The notes: generated from the letters alone by a model not told the origin. DNA of 6,469 nt from SIG673 sp045638685 (GCA_045638685.1 JAZUBT010000012.1:1-6469), one strand, 5' to 3'; positions 1 through 5,041 are shown, counted from the first letter of the stretch. Made by a program: numbers and translations.

Positions 1-11
1 TAAAAAAGCTA

Positions 12-40
12 TTGACAAACGAAAATAAATGTGATATAAT
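12..40 (+). promoter_or_regulatory. Sigma-A promoter of tRNA-Leu
   Basis: TTGACA (12-17) and TATAAT (35-40) are both exact consensus boxes with a 17-bp spacer. The expected transcription start near 47 leaves only a short 5' leader before the tRNA begins at 56. This fits a stable-RNA gene that is transcribed strongly. Confidence 0.93.
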
Positions 41-55
41 ATCAACCGTTGGTAT

Positions 56-139
56 GCGAGAGTGGCGGAACTGGCAGACGCGCACGTTTGAGGGGCGTGT
101 GGTTACACCGTACGGGTTCAAGTCCCGTTTCTCGCACCA
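56..139 (+). tRNA. tRNA-Leu (anticodon GAG)
   Basis: This is a class II tRNA of 84 nt with encoded CCA (137-139), decoding the leucine codons CUC/CUU. The acceptor stem pairs 56-62 with 129-135 (last pair G-U). The D stem is 65-67/79-81. The anticodon stem 83-87/95-99 encloses loop TTGAGGG, giving anticodon GAG at 90-92. The variable arm is 100-111, with a 3-bp stem 101-103/107-109, shorter than the leucine variable arms of many bacteria. The T stem 112-116/124-128 encloses TTCAAGT. The discriminator is A136, as expected for leucine. It is transcribed alone from its own promoter and terminator. Protein-like reading frames across it on either strand are artefacts. Confidence 0.96.
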
Positions 140-146
140 CAAAAAA

Positions 147-176
147 ACACCGAAGCACCTGCTTCGGTGTTTTTTT
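147..176 (+). terminator. Rho-independent terminator of tRNA-Leu
   Basis: A perfect 10-bp stem, ACACCGAAGC (147-156) with GCTTCGGTGT (161-170), has a 4-nt loop ACCT and is followed by a T run to 176. An A run precedes it (141-147), so it could also work on the other strand. It starts only seven bases after the tRNA CCA. Confidence 0.93.
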
Positions 177-353
177 GTGCTCGAAATGAGGCTCCGTAGA
201 AGCTGTGAACGCCTTGGCGTTCTTACGGGTAACGTTTGCGTAGGCAAACTTGCAGGCTTGCCACCGCAAGCCTTATTCAACGTCCCGTTTCAAATGTTTG
301 CAGAAAGCATAGCTGGGAGGGAATAGAGCACCTGCTTCGGGATTTCTCGCACT
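177..353. repeat. Structured non-coding element behind the tRNA: three hairpins
   Basis: No gene is visible here. Three perfect hairpins follow one another: 207-213/216-222 (GAACGCC with GGCGTTC, 2-nt spacer), 234-239/244-249 (GTTTGC with GCAAAC, loop GTAG) and 255-261/266-272 (GGCTTGC with GCAAGCC, loop CACC). They are separated by 11 and 5 bases. None is followed by a T run, so they are not simple terminators. The block lies between the tRNA terminator and copies of the tRNA tail. It could be a dispersed palindromic repeat, a small structured RNA, or the remnant of a mobile element. From general familiarity, not from a search, similar sequence behind tRNAs is often mis-annotated as a small protein in gut Clostridia. 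Confidence 0.5.
282..352 (+). repeat. Partial direct repeats of the tRNA-Leu 3' end and its terminator
   Basis: GTCCCGTTTC at 282-291 repeats 122-131 (T-stem and start of the 3' acceptor strand). TTTCTCGCAC at 343-352 repeats 128-137 (acceptor strand, discriminator, first C of CCA). AGCACCTGCTTCGG at 327-340 repeats 154-167, the heart of the tRNA terminator hairpin. Together they look like a shuffled partial copy of the tRNA end. That is the type of scar left by integration at a tRNA 3' end or by recombination between tRNA loci. No integrase gene is present in the window. Confidence 0.5.
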
Positions 354-406
354 AAACAAGAATAAAACATAGTACAAAAGCCGAGAATTTTCTCGGTTTC
401 TTGTTT
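354..406. terminator. Possible bidirectional terminator-like hairpin
   Basis: CCGAGA (381-386) pairs with TCTCGG (391-396), followed on the + strand by TTTCTTGTTTATTT. An outer pair, AAACAAGA (354-361) with TCTTGTTT (399-406), could extend the structure around an internal loop. It may be a back-up terminator for the tRNA locus or mark the end of the structured element. From 407 to 518 I see only AT-rich DNA with no gene. Confidence 0.5.
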
Positions 407-518
407 ATTTTAACAGTTCGTATTTGAAAAGTTTAGCCTTAATAAAACTACCGTAATATTTTTGCATTAAAGCGTTGAAAAAAGTGTTATAGGACGGGTA
501 ATTTAATTAAAAATCAAG

Positions 519-566
519 TGTGCGCACAAAAAACCACTTTACATTTCCGGAAATTTGTGTTATAAT
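519..566 (+). promoter_or_regulatory. Promoter of the GDPD gene with two palindromic candidate operators
   Basis: The promoter is TTTACA (538-543), a 17-bp spacer, and TATAAT (561-566). Two perfect palindromes overlap or adjoin it: TGTGCGCACA (519-528), just upstream of the -35 box, and ATTTCCGGAAAT (543-554), within the spacer. Their position is where repressor or activator sites usually sit. The regulator is unknown and neither motif matches one I can name with confidence. Confidence 0.75.
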
Positions 567-644
567 ATTTTAAACGCGGTCGGTTTTACCGAATGATAAA
601 ACGTCGCACTGCGGCAGATATTAATAATAAGGAGAAAAATTCAG

Positions 645-1652
645 ATGTCAAAAAAAGTAAGAATTATTTTAATGGCGATAGCGCTGATTATAGTCATTTT
701 AATCGTCGTGCCGAGACCGAGTAACTTTAAGCTCGATAACCCGATGCGTCAAAAGGACGGCATGCCCATTCTTATCGCGCACGGCGGCGGAAATAAGGAA
801 TTTCCCGATAATACTCTTGAAGCGTTTTACAATGCGTACAGCGTTGATAAAAACGTTATGATGGAAACCGACGTAAGTATAACCAAGGACGGAGTTGTTA
901 TTCTTTCGCACGATACTACCCTTGACCGTAAGACCAACGTTACGGGTAAGATTGCTGACTGGAATTACAGCGACCTTATTGCGCAGAAGGTTGATTTCGG
1001 ATACACCAACCCCACCAATGACAATGACGAGCTCTCCGGTGAGAGGGAGCATTTTAAAGCCGAGGACGGCAAGGAGCGTTACCCCACCGACGTAACCTAT
1101 CCCGAGGGCGTAGCCCCGAGAGACGAAAGGGTATTCCTTGCAACCACCCTTGAGGAGCTTATTACCTCGTTCCCCGAAAGCCGTATAAACGTTGAGATAA
1201 AGCAGTCAGGCGACCTTGGTCTTTCTGCACTTAAGAACGTTATAGGACTTCTTGAAAAGCATAACGCGTTCGGACGCGTTGTTGTCGCGAGCTTCCACGA
1301 GGAGATATACGACGAATTCCAGAGACTCCAAAAGGAAAAAGAGGTACCGGAGACCTTTATGTATTCTCCCGCGTACGATGCCGCTACCGCGTTTACGGTA
1401 GAGACGCTTATCGGAATGGATTTATTCTTTACGGATAAGCTTTGCGTTTTCCAGATACCTATGAAGGAAATGGGAATTAACCTTGCTACGAAGCATTTTG
1501 TAAAAACGGCACACCGTCATAATTTCGCTGTCCACTACTGGACGATAAACGATAAAGAGGATATGAAAAAGCTTATTGACATAGGCGCCGACGGAATTAT
1601 GACCGACTACCCACACAGACTTAAAGAGGTTATGGATAATTATAACAAATAA
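645..1652 (+). CDS. Membrane-anchored glycerophosphodiester phosphodiesterase (GDPD family)
   Basis: The 335-residue product should hydrolyse glycerophosphodiesters to sn-glycerol 3-phosphate and an alcohol. Start ATG 645 has AAGGAG (629-634) ten bases upstream. Residues 3-6 are basic and 7-22 form one hydrophobic segment with no lipobox or clear cleavage site, so I infer an N-in anchor with the enzyme domain outside. GDPD hallmarks are IAHGGGNKEFPDNT (catalytic H46, P54-N56), metal ligands E74 and D76, second catalytic H89 in SHDTTLDRKT, E184 and K186 in VEIK, W299 and the C-terminal GADGIMTDYP. Two oddities: the usual Arg after the first catalytic His is Gly47, and a charged stretch (about 117-165) lengthens the part before LATTLEELI, consistent with the GDPD insertion. 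The gene is monocistronic. Its substrate (phospholipid head groups or teichoic-acid-derived) cannot be told. Confidence 0.9.
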   Translation: MSKKVRIILMAIALIIVILIVVPRPSNFKLDNPMRQKDGMPILIAHGGGNKEFPDNTLEAFYNAYSVDKNVMMETDVSITKDGVVILSHDTTLDRKTNVTGKIADWNYSDLIAQKVDFGYTNPTNDNDELSGEREHFKAEDGKERYPTDVTYPEGVAPRDERVFLATTLEELITSFPESRINVEIKQSGDLGLSALKNVIGLLEKHNAFGRVVVASFHEEIYDEFQRLQKEKEVPETFMYSPAYDAATAFTVETLIGMDLFFTDKLCVFQIPMKEMGINLATKHFVKTAHRHNFAVHYWTINDKEDMKKLIDIGADGIMTDYPHRLKEVMDNYNK

Positions 1653-1659
1653 GAAAACG

Positions 1660-1691
1660 GCCGAGCGATCTTACGTCGCTCGGCTTTTTTT
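1660..1691 (+). terminator. Rho-independent terminator of the GDPD gene
   Basis: A perfect 9-bp stem, GCCGAGCGA (1660-1668) with TCGCTCGGC (1676-1684), has a 7-nt loop and then seven T (1685-1691). It lies seven bases after the stop codon at 1650-1652. Confidence 0.93.
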
Positions 1692-1700
1692 AGAATGTTT

Positions 1701-1746
1701 CTAAAAAGAAAGTCCCATGCAGCTTTACAGACGCACGGGACTTTTT
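1701..1746 (-). terminator. Terminator of glnA (possibly bidirectional)
   Basis: AAAGTCCC (1709-1716) pairs with GGGACTTT (1737-1744). The stem continues after one A/C mismatch with TGC/GCA (1718-1720/1733-1735). Read on the - strand it follows the glnA stop by about ten bases and ends in a T-rich TTTCTTTTTAG tract. On the + strand it also ends in TTTTTC, so it could back up the GDPD terminator between these convergent genes. Confidence 0.85.
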
Positions 1747-1755
1747 CGTTTTTAA

Positions 1756-3180
1756 TTAAAGGTTATAGTATCTGTCAAACTCTGCGGGGTGCGGAATCTT
1801 GGACATTTCGCTGCATTCTGCACGCTTTGTCTTGATAAAGTTCTTGAGAAGCTCCTCAGGGAATACTCCGCCTGCCGTTAAGTAGTCGTGGTCAGCCTCA
1901 AGCGCGTCAAGGGCTTCGGGAAGGGAAGTGGGAAGTCCCTTAAGCTTTGCCTTTTCTTCCTCGGGAAGGTGGAAAAGGTTGAAGTCGTACGGTCCCCAGC
2001 CCTCGGCGTGAGGATCAATCTTATTCTTGATACCGTCAAGACCTGCCATAAGAATTGCGGCGTAGCAGTAGTACGGGTTACAGGTTGCGTCGGGGTTACG
2101 AAGCTCGAAGCGGCGCTTTTCGGGGCTCTTTGCGTATGCGGGAATACGGATTACCGCGCTACGGTTGGAGGTAGCATAACCGACGGTTACGGGAGCCTCA
2201 AATCCGGGAACAAGACGCTTAAACGAGTTGGTGCTCGGGTTGGTGAGTGCGCAGAGAGACGCTATATGCTTCAGAAGTCCGCCCATAAAGTAATGCGCGG
2301 TCTCGGAAAGATTAGCGTAACCGTTATCGTCGGAGAATACCGGCTGACCGTCCTTCATAAGGAGCATGTGAACGTGCATACCGCTACCTGCCTCGCCGTA
2401 GATAGGCTTCGGCATAAAGGTTGCGCTCTTGCCGTACTTAAGCGCCGTATTGTGAATGATGTACTTTATCATCATGGTAGCATCGGACATGTGAACTACC
2501 TCGCCGAGCTGAGGCTCGATCTCGAACTGACCGGAAGCGGCAACCTCGGGGTGGTGGTAGTTTATTTCAATACCCGCGTCCTTCATGTGCATACACATTT
2601 CGCTTCTGCACTCGTAAGAAATATCGAAGGGCTTTGCGATGTGATAGTTCTTCTGCTTCGGAACTATAACACCCTTGCCGTCGTATGAGCTGTTCCAATA
2701 GGACTGTACCGCATCTACCGCAGAGCTTATGCAGTTGGGCTCGACGCTCCAGCTGACGTTGTCAAAGAGATAAAACTCAAATTCGGGAAGAATGAGCATG
2801 GTGTCTGCAACACCGCTGTCCTTCATGTGCTGTACCGCCGCTTTGATTACGTTACGGGGGTACTGAGGAAGAGGACGGTTTTCGGGACTTGCGATAATCA
2901 TAGCGTTACCCGTCATGGAAAGCGTCTTGATTTCGCAGAAGGGATCTATAACCGCGGTATCCGGGTCGGGGATAAATACCATGTCGCTCTTTTCAACGAC
3001 AGCGTATCCATAGTTGGATGCGTCAAAGCCTATACCGCTCTTCATGGTTTCCTCCGAGAAGTTTTCGGCGGGAATTGTAACGTGGCGGTACTGACCGTTA
3101 ATGTCAACCATCTTAAAGTCAACCATTTTAATATCATTTTCTTTTATGATATTAAGAATATCCTGAATGCTTTTTTTCAT
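1756..3180 (-). CDS. glnA: Glutamine synthetase, type I
   Basis: The 474-residue cytoplasmic enzyme makes glutamine from glutamate, ammonia and ATP. I place the start at ATG 3180 (MKKSIQDIL), with AAAGGGAG (3188-3195) seven bases upstream. The frame stays open 20 codons further, but those codons run into the -10 box. The N-terminal domain carries the latch motif FDASNYG (D53). The catalytic domain shows PEFEFYLF (E133, E135), E212 and E220 in HHPEVAASGQFEIE, SGMHVHM (H269), NPSTNSFKRL, PGFEAP (E328), R340, and FELRNPD (E359, R361). Length and the ending PHPAEFDRYYNL resemble the beta subtype (about 470 residues) more than the 444-residue Bacillus type. The adenylylation Tyr of E. coli GlnA (NLYDLP, Tyr397) is replaced by Phe403 in NLFHLP, so adenylylation at that position is not possible. 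It stands alone with its own promoter and terminator; I saw no GlnR-type operator. Confidence 0.97.
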   Translation of the reverse strand: MKKSIQDILNIIKENDIKMVDFKMVDINGQYRHVTIPAENFSEETMKSGIGFDASNYGYAVVEKSDMVFIPDPDTAVIDPFCEIKTLSMTGNAMIIASPENRPLPQYPRNVIKAAVQHMKDSGVADTMLILPEFEFYLFDNVSWSVEPNCISSAVDAVQSYWNSSYDGKGVIVPKQKNYHIAKPFDISYECRSEMCMHMKDAGIEINYHHPEVAASGQFEIEPQLGEVVHMSDATMMIKYIIHNTALKYGKSATFMPKPIYGEAGSGMHVHMLLMKDGQPVFSDDNGYANLSETAHYFMGGLLKHIASLCALTNPSTNSFKRLVPGFEAPVTVGYATSNRSAVIRIPAYAKSPEKRRFELRNPDATCNPYYCYAAILMAGLDGIKNKIDPHAEGWGPYDFNLFHLPEEEKAKLKGLPTSLPEALDALEADHDYLTAGGVFPEELLKNFIKTKRAECSEMSKIPHPAEFDRYYNL

Positions 3181-3222
3181 AAACCTGCTCCCTTTATTTA
3201 TTTTCAAAATTTTTCCGTATTT

Positions 3223-3251
3223 ATTATAGCAAAAATCCACTTTAAAGTCAA
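3223..3251 (-). promoter_or_regulatory. Promoter of glnA
   Basis: On the - strand TTGACT (3251-3246) and TATAAT (3228-3223) are separated by 17 bp. The implied transcription start near 3216 gives a leader of about 35 bases, too short for a riboswitch or T-box. Transcription should therefore be set by sigma-A strength or by a DNA-binding regulator. Confidence 0.9.
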
Positions 3252-3305
3252 TAAGAAAACAAAAGATTGTCGGTAATTTTAAGATATTTTTGCTTTGCTT
3301 ACCTT

Positions 3306-3326
3306 ACGGCGTCGCAAATCCGCCGT
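3306..3326. other. Small GC-rich inverted repeat upstream of the glnA promoter
   Basis: ACGGCG (3306-3311) and CGCCGT (3321-3326) form a 6-bp inverted repeat with a 9-nt spacer in otherwise AT-rich DNA, about 55 bp upstream of the glnA -35 box. It has no T run. It may be a regulatory site or chance. The rest of 3252-3351 shows no gene. Confidence 0.3.
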
Positions 3327-3351
3327 GTCTTAATATAAAAATTTGTACAAA

Positions 3352-3389
3352 AACACCCCTTGCGTAGAGGTTTGTACACAAGGGGTGTT
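3352..3389 (-). terminator. Terminator of the DUF4430/S-component operon (bidirectional form)
   Basis: A perfect 11-bp stem, AACACCCCTTG (3352-3362) with CAAGGGGTGTT (3379-3389), has a 16-nt loop. On the - strand it follows the S-component stop at 3435 and ends in TTTTTGT. On the + strand it ends in CG and seven T. TTTGTACA occurs both beside the stem (3342-3349) and in the loop (3371-3378). It separates this operon from glnA on the same strand. Confidence 0.88.
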
Positions 3390-3434
3390 CGTTTTTTTCT
3401 TTTAAAAGCTATCCGAAAACCGATTAACTCTGCT

Positions 3435-3950
3435 TTACTGTTTTATACTGCGAACCCCTCTTTTAAGCACCGTAACCAGTGCGGGAACAAGAGAAGCTAC
3501 TAAAAAATTACTTATTCCGTGAATTATATCAAAGTAAAATCCGGCTGCAATCCAGGCAATCGTTTTTTCAAGGTTGTATCCAAATAACAGCGCCTGCGCG
3601 GGAGCATACAGTACCCCGTATAACAGCCCGAACAGTCCCGAAACTACCATATATACAGGCGTAGCGAGTTTATTTGGCATTTTCCTTGGCAACAGCATAA
3701 CGGCAAGCCAGAGAATACTCCATATATAGAGATACGGTACCCACCAAAAGGTAAATCCACCGTAAATTCCCGTTAGAAATACGAATATGTAAATGGGGAT
3801 AAGAGCCTTTGCTCTGAATACCACCGTAAATGAGACTATAAAAAGTCCCAAAAGATGAATGTTTGGAAGAACCTCTGTTATCAGTTTTGAGACGAACATA
3901 GTCGCTCCGAGCAGAGAAAACAGGATAAGCTCTTTTGTTTTAAGCTTCAC
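3435..3950 (-). CDS. ECF transporter S component, probable cobalamin/corrinoid uptake subunit
   Basis: This 171-residue, very hydrophobic protein probably has about six membrane segments (roughly 7-24, 31-46, 49-66, 71-87, 97-121, 130-161). It looks like the substrate-binding S subunit of an energy-coupling factor transporter. The short size, the LPNIHLLGLFIV stretch (from residue 28), the WWVPYLY loop and the DIIHGISNFL helix (from 141) fit S components of this kind. Such subunits need EcfA, EcfA' and EcfT, which are not in the window and would be shared from elsewhere (group II arrangement). It starts with GTG at 3950, whose first G is also the last base of the upstream TAG stop. No ribosome binding site of its own is visible, so translation is probably coupled. 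The cobalamin riboswitch ahead of the operon points to B12, cobinamide or a related precursor. CbrT-like function is an inference; a CblT-type alpha-ribazole carrier is an alternative. Confidence 0.78.
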   Translation of the reverse strand: MKLKTKELILFSLLGATMFVSKLITEVLPNIHLLGLFIVSFTVVFRAKALIPIYIFVFLTGIYGGFTFWWVPYLYIWSILWLAVMLLPRKMPNKLATPVYMVVSGLFGLLYGVLYAPAQALLFGYNLEKTIAWIAAGFYFDIIHGISNFLVASLVPALVTVLKRGVRSIKQ

Positions 3951-4357
3951 TATTTTTCTATTTTGAGAGTATAGGTAGCGCCGTCTGTGATATCGGTTTT
4001 ATCGACACCTGTCATGGCGTATCCCTCTCCGATGTAAAACGCCCAGTATGTTCCGTCCTTGTCAAAATCGGCGGTGATTCCGTTTACCGATTTTATGTAC
4101 ATACCGTACTGACCTTCCTCTCCGGTAATGACGCCCTCGGCTAAAAGTGCCGCGCCGACGGTCCACTTTTTAGTTTCAATAACTTTAGTGGTTTCGTTTC
4201 CGTCGAGGTCGATGACCTTGAGGGTAAAGGTTACGGGCGTATCCCTGTCGTTAGGGTCGTCCTTTTCACATGCAGTCATTGCAAATACCGTAGCCGCAGT
4301 AAGTATCAGGCAAAGACAAATGAGTAGTGTTTTTCTGAGTAAGCTAAATTTTCTCAT
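3950..4357 (-). CDS. DUF4430 lipoprotein, candidate corrinoid-binding surface protein
   Basis: This 135-residue exported protein has a basic start (MRKFSLLRK), a hydrophobic core (about 10-26) and AMTAC ending at Cys30. That is an acceptable lipobox with Met at -3, so lipid anchoring at Cys30 is likely. A short acidic linker leads to one DUF4430 domain (about 42-135) with the family pattern: WTVGAALL, QYGMYIKSVNG, YWAFYIGEGYAMTGVD and DGATYTLKI. DUF4430 resembles the C-terminal domain of the vertebrate cobalamin carriers transcobalamin and intrinsic factor. Start ATG 4357 has AAGGAG (4372-4367) nine bases upstream. It is the first gene behind the cobalamin riboswitch and overlaps the S-component gene by one base. 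I infer that it captures corrinoids at the cell surface and passes them to that subunit. Binding itself cannot be shown from sequence. Confidence 0.85.
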   Translation of the reverse strand: MRKFSLLRKTLLICLCLILTAATVFAMTACEKDDPNDRDTPVTFTLKVIDLDGNETTKVIETKKWTVGAALLAEGVITGEEGQYGMYIKSVNGITADFDKDGTYWAFYIGEGYAMTGVDKTDITDGATYTLKIEK

Positions 4358-4390
4358 TGCTTTTTTCTCCTTAAAATATTATTTTTTTGT

Positions 4391-4588
4391 CGGAACGTAA
4401 TAGGCACTCGCTAAAATTCCGCTTTTTGTGTAAGGTTTTTCGGCTTGCGTCAGATAAAACGGCCTTCTCGGAGCCTCTGCCCCAATGACGTTTCGTTTCC
4501 TGCGGCGGAAATATACGTTTTATCCTTTGTATGACGCTTACGGCGACGTGCTCGCTCGGGACTCTCACCCGATTCCCTTTGCACAAGG
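4391..4588 (-). ncRNA. Cobalamin riboswitch
   Basis: On the - strand the leader begins with GGGAATCGGGTGAGAGTCCC (4577-4558), followed by GAGCGAGCACGTCGCCGTAAGCG (up to 4535, written here only for its match to the B12-box core). This follows the class pattern GGGAA..CGGTGA.A.TCCG..GC....C..C.GTAAGCG. Further on, GTCATTGGGG (4489-4480), GAGAAGGCCG and TCTGACGCAAGCC match the later conserved parts of the junction. A hairpin, CGGAA with TTCCG (4391-4421), may be the kissing-loop partner arm. It is not followed by a T run, so control is probably at translation rather than termination. A 5-bp pairing of CCTTA (4431-4435) with the TAAGG of the ribosome binding site is possible. High cobalamin should reduce expression of the two downstream genes. 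A reading frame across this region is an artefact. Confidence 0.9.
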
Positions 4589-4590
4589 CT

Positions 4591-4619
4591 ATTATAATAT
4601 AAAAGAAAGGCTTTGTCAA
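4591..4619 (-). promoter_or_regulatory. Promoter of the cobalamin riboswitch operon
   Basis: On the - strand TTGACA (4619-4614) and TATAAT (4596-4591) are both exact consensus with a 17-bp spacer. Transcription should begin near 4584, placing the riboswitch core almost at the 5' end of the RNA. Confidence 0.93.
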
Positions 4620-4642
4620 TAGTTTTTAAAATTTACATAGAC

Positions 4643-4659
4643 GATTTTTAATAAAAATC
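4643..4659. promoter_or_regulatory. AT-rich palindrome midway between divergent promoters
   Basis: GATTTTTAATAAAAATC is a perfect inverted repeat around a central A (4651), almost exactly midway between the two divergent -35 boxes (4619 and 4690). It could be a binding site serving both units or an UP-element-like tract. In such AT-rich DNA chance is also a fair explanation. Confidence 0.3.
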
Positions 4660-4689
4660 CTTTAAAAACGACAAAAATAAAAAACCCTC

Positions 4690-4718
4690 TTGACAAATAT
4701 TTTTAATTGTGCTATAAT
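4690..4718 (+). promoter_or_regulatory. Promoter of the T-box/symporter unit
   Basis: TTGACA (4690-4695) and TATAAT (4713-4718) are exact consensus with a 17-bp spacer. Transcription should start near 4725, just before the T-box leader. A strong constitutive promoter is what a leader controlled by attenuation needs. Confidence 0.94.
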
Positions 4719-4724
4719 CTTTGC

Positions 4725-4988
4725 ATAAAGGTAATGACCGGAAACAAGTAAGGTTAAGCTTCGCTTTCAGAGAGCCGTCGGTCGGTGAAAGACGGTAAGT
4801 GCGCTTTTCCCCAATACATTCCGTGAGCCGCAGGCTGAAAAATCAGTAGGCTTTTGCCGGGAACGCCCGTTATAGCGAAAAGCATAACCGTTTTACGAGT
4901 GCTTTGTGAGGTTCCTTTCCGTGAGGAAGGAATAAACTGAGGTGGTACCGCGAATTTTTCGCCCTCTGATATTTCAGGGGGCGTTTTT
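4725..4988 (+). ncRNA. T-box leader, probable tRNA-Tyr sensor
   Basis: The RNA element binds uncharged tRNA and then prevents termination. The T-box sequence GAGGTGGTACCGCG is at 4939-4952. Stem I can be folded as follows: K-turn G-A pairs (4736-4737/4825-4826), lower stem CGGAA (4739-4743) with TTCCG (4819-4823), AGTA at 4747-4750, upper pairs 4756-4759/4803-4806 and 4763-4766/4797-4800, AGAGAG (4769-4774), and distal stem CCGTC/GACGG (4775-4779/4791-4795) with loop GGTCGGTGAAA. Stem II is 4835-4838/4843-4846, a CCCGTTA element follows (4866-4872), and Stem III is 4879-4884/4900-4905. The specifier side reads AATACA directly above the lower stem, placing UAC (Tyr) at 4815-4817. The bulge UGGU (4943-4946) would pair with NCCA when N is A, the discriminator of tRNA-Tyr. 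The element itself is certain; the tyrosine assignment is about 0.65. Confidence 0.95.
4960..4988 (+). terminator. Regulated terminator of the T-box leader
   Basis: A 10-bp stem, CGCCCTCTGA (4960-4969) with TCAGGGGGCG (4974-4983), has one G-T pair, a 4-nt loop and five T. Its left arm, CGCCCTC, is also the partner of GAGG and GCG in the T-box motif, so antiterminator and terminator exclude each other. Confidence 0.93.
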
Positions 4989-5003
4989 ATTTGCCGTTTA
5001 ATG

Positions 5004-5041
5004 CCTTTCTGGAAAATAAAAAAGAAAGGTGAGTGATGAAA
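5004..5041 (+). promoter_or_regulatory. Ribosome binding site of the symporter, within a possible hairpin
   Basis: AAAGGTGAG (5025-5033) is the only good ribosome binding site. It is two bases from ATG 5036 but eight from the in-frame ATG 5042, which favours 5042. CCTTTCT (5004-5010) and AGAAAGG (5023-5029) form a perfect 7-bp inverted repeat that would cover the binding site in the read-through transcript. Confidence 0.55.

Noticed and set aside
147..272. A CRISPR-like array from the successive hairpins
   Set aside because: The hairpin sequences differ from one another and the spacing is irregular. There are no repeated units or spacers of constant length.
12..326. A 104-codon + strand reading frame over the tRNA and its 3' flank
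   Set aside because: It runs straight through the tRNA and its terminator and has no ribosome binding site. The matching - strand frame (42-269) is likewise antisense to the tRNA and of a kind often mis-annotated as a small protein.
1888..2688. A 266-codon + strand reading frame opposite glnA
   Set aside because: It mirrors the coding bias of a highly conserved gene, has no ribosome binding site or family resemblance, and is low-complexity and Val/Gly-rich as antisense shadows are. The frame at 2827-3276 is rejected for the same reason.
3181..3240. A 20-codon N-terminal extension of glutamine synthetase
   Set aside because: The extension overlaps the -10 box of the promoter and would start upstream of the transcript. 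The ribosome binding site fits the ATG at 3180.
4371..4619. An 82-codon - strand reading frame upstream of the DUF4430 gene
   Set aside because: It covers the cobalamin riboswitch and even the promoter, so it is non-coding.
4815..4820. Alternative specifier registers in the T-box (AAU for Asn, AUA for Ile, ACA for Thr)
   Set aside because: Asn is disfavoured by the bulge UGGU, which calls for discriminator A. Thr is less likely because its discriminator is often U and the codon would run into the lower stem. Ile (AUA) is not strictly excluded but lies one base off the position set by the lower stem.
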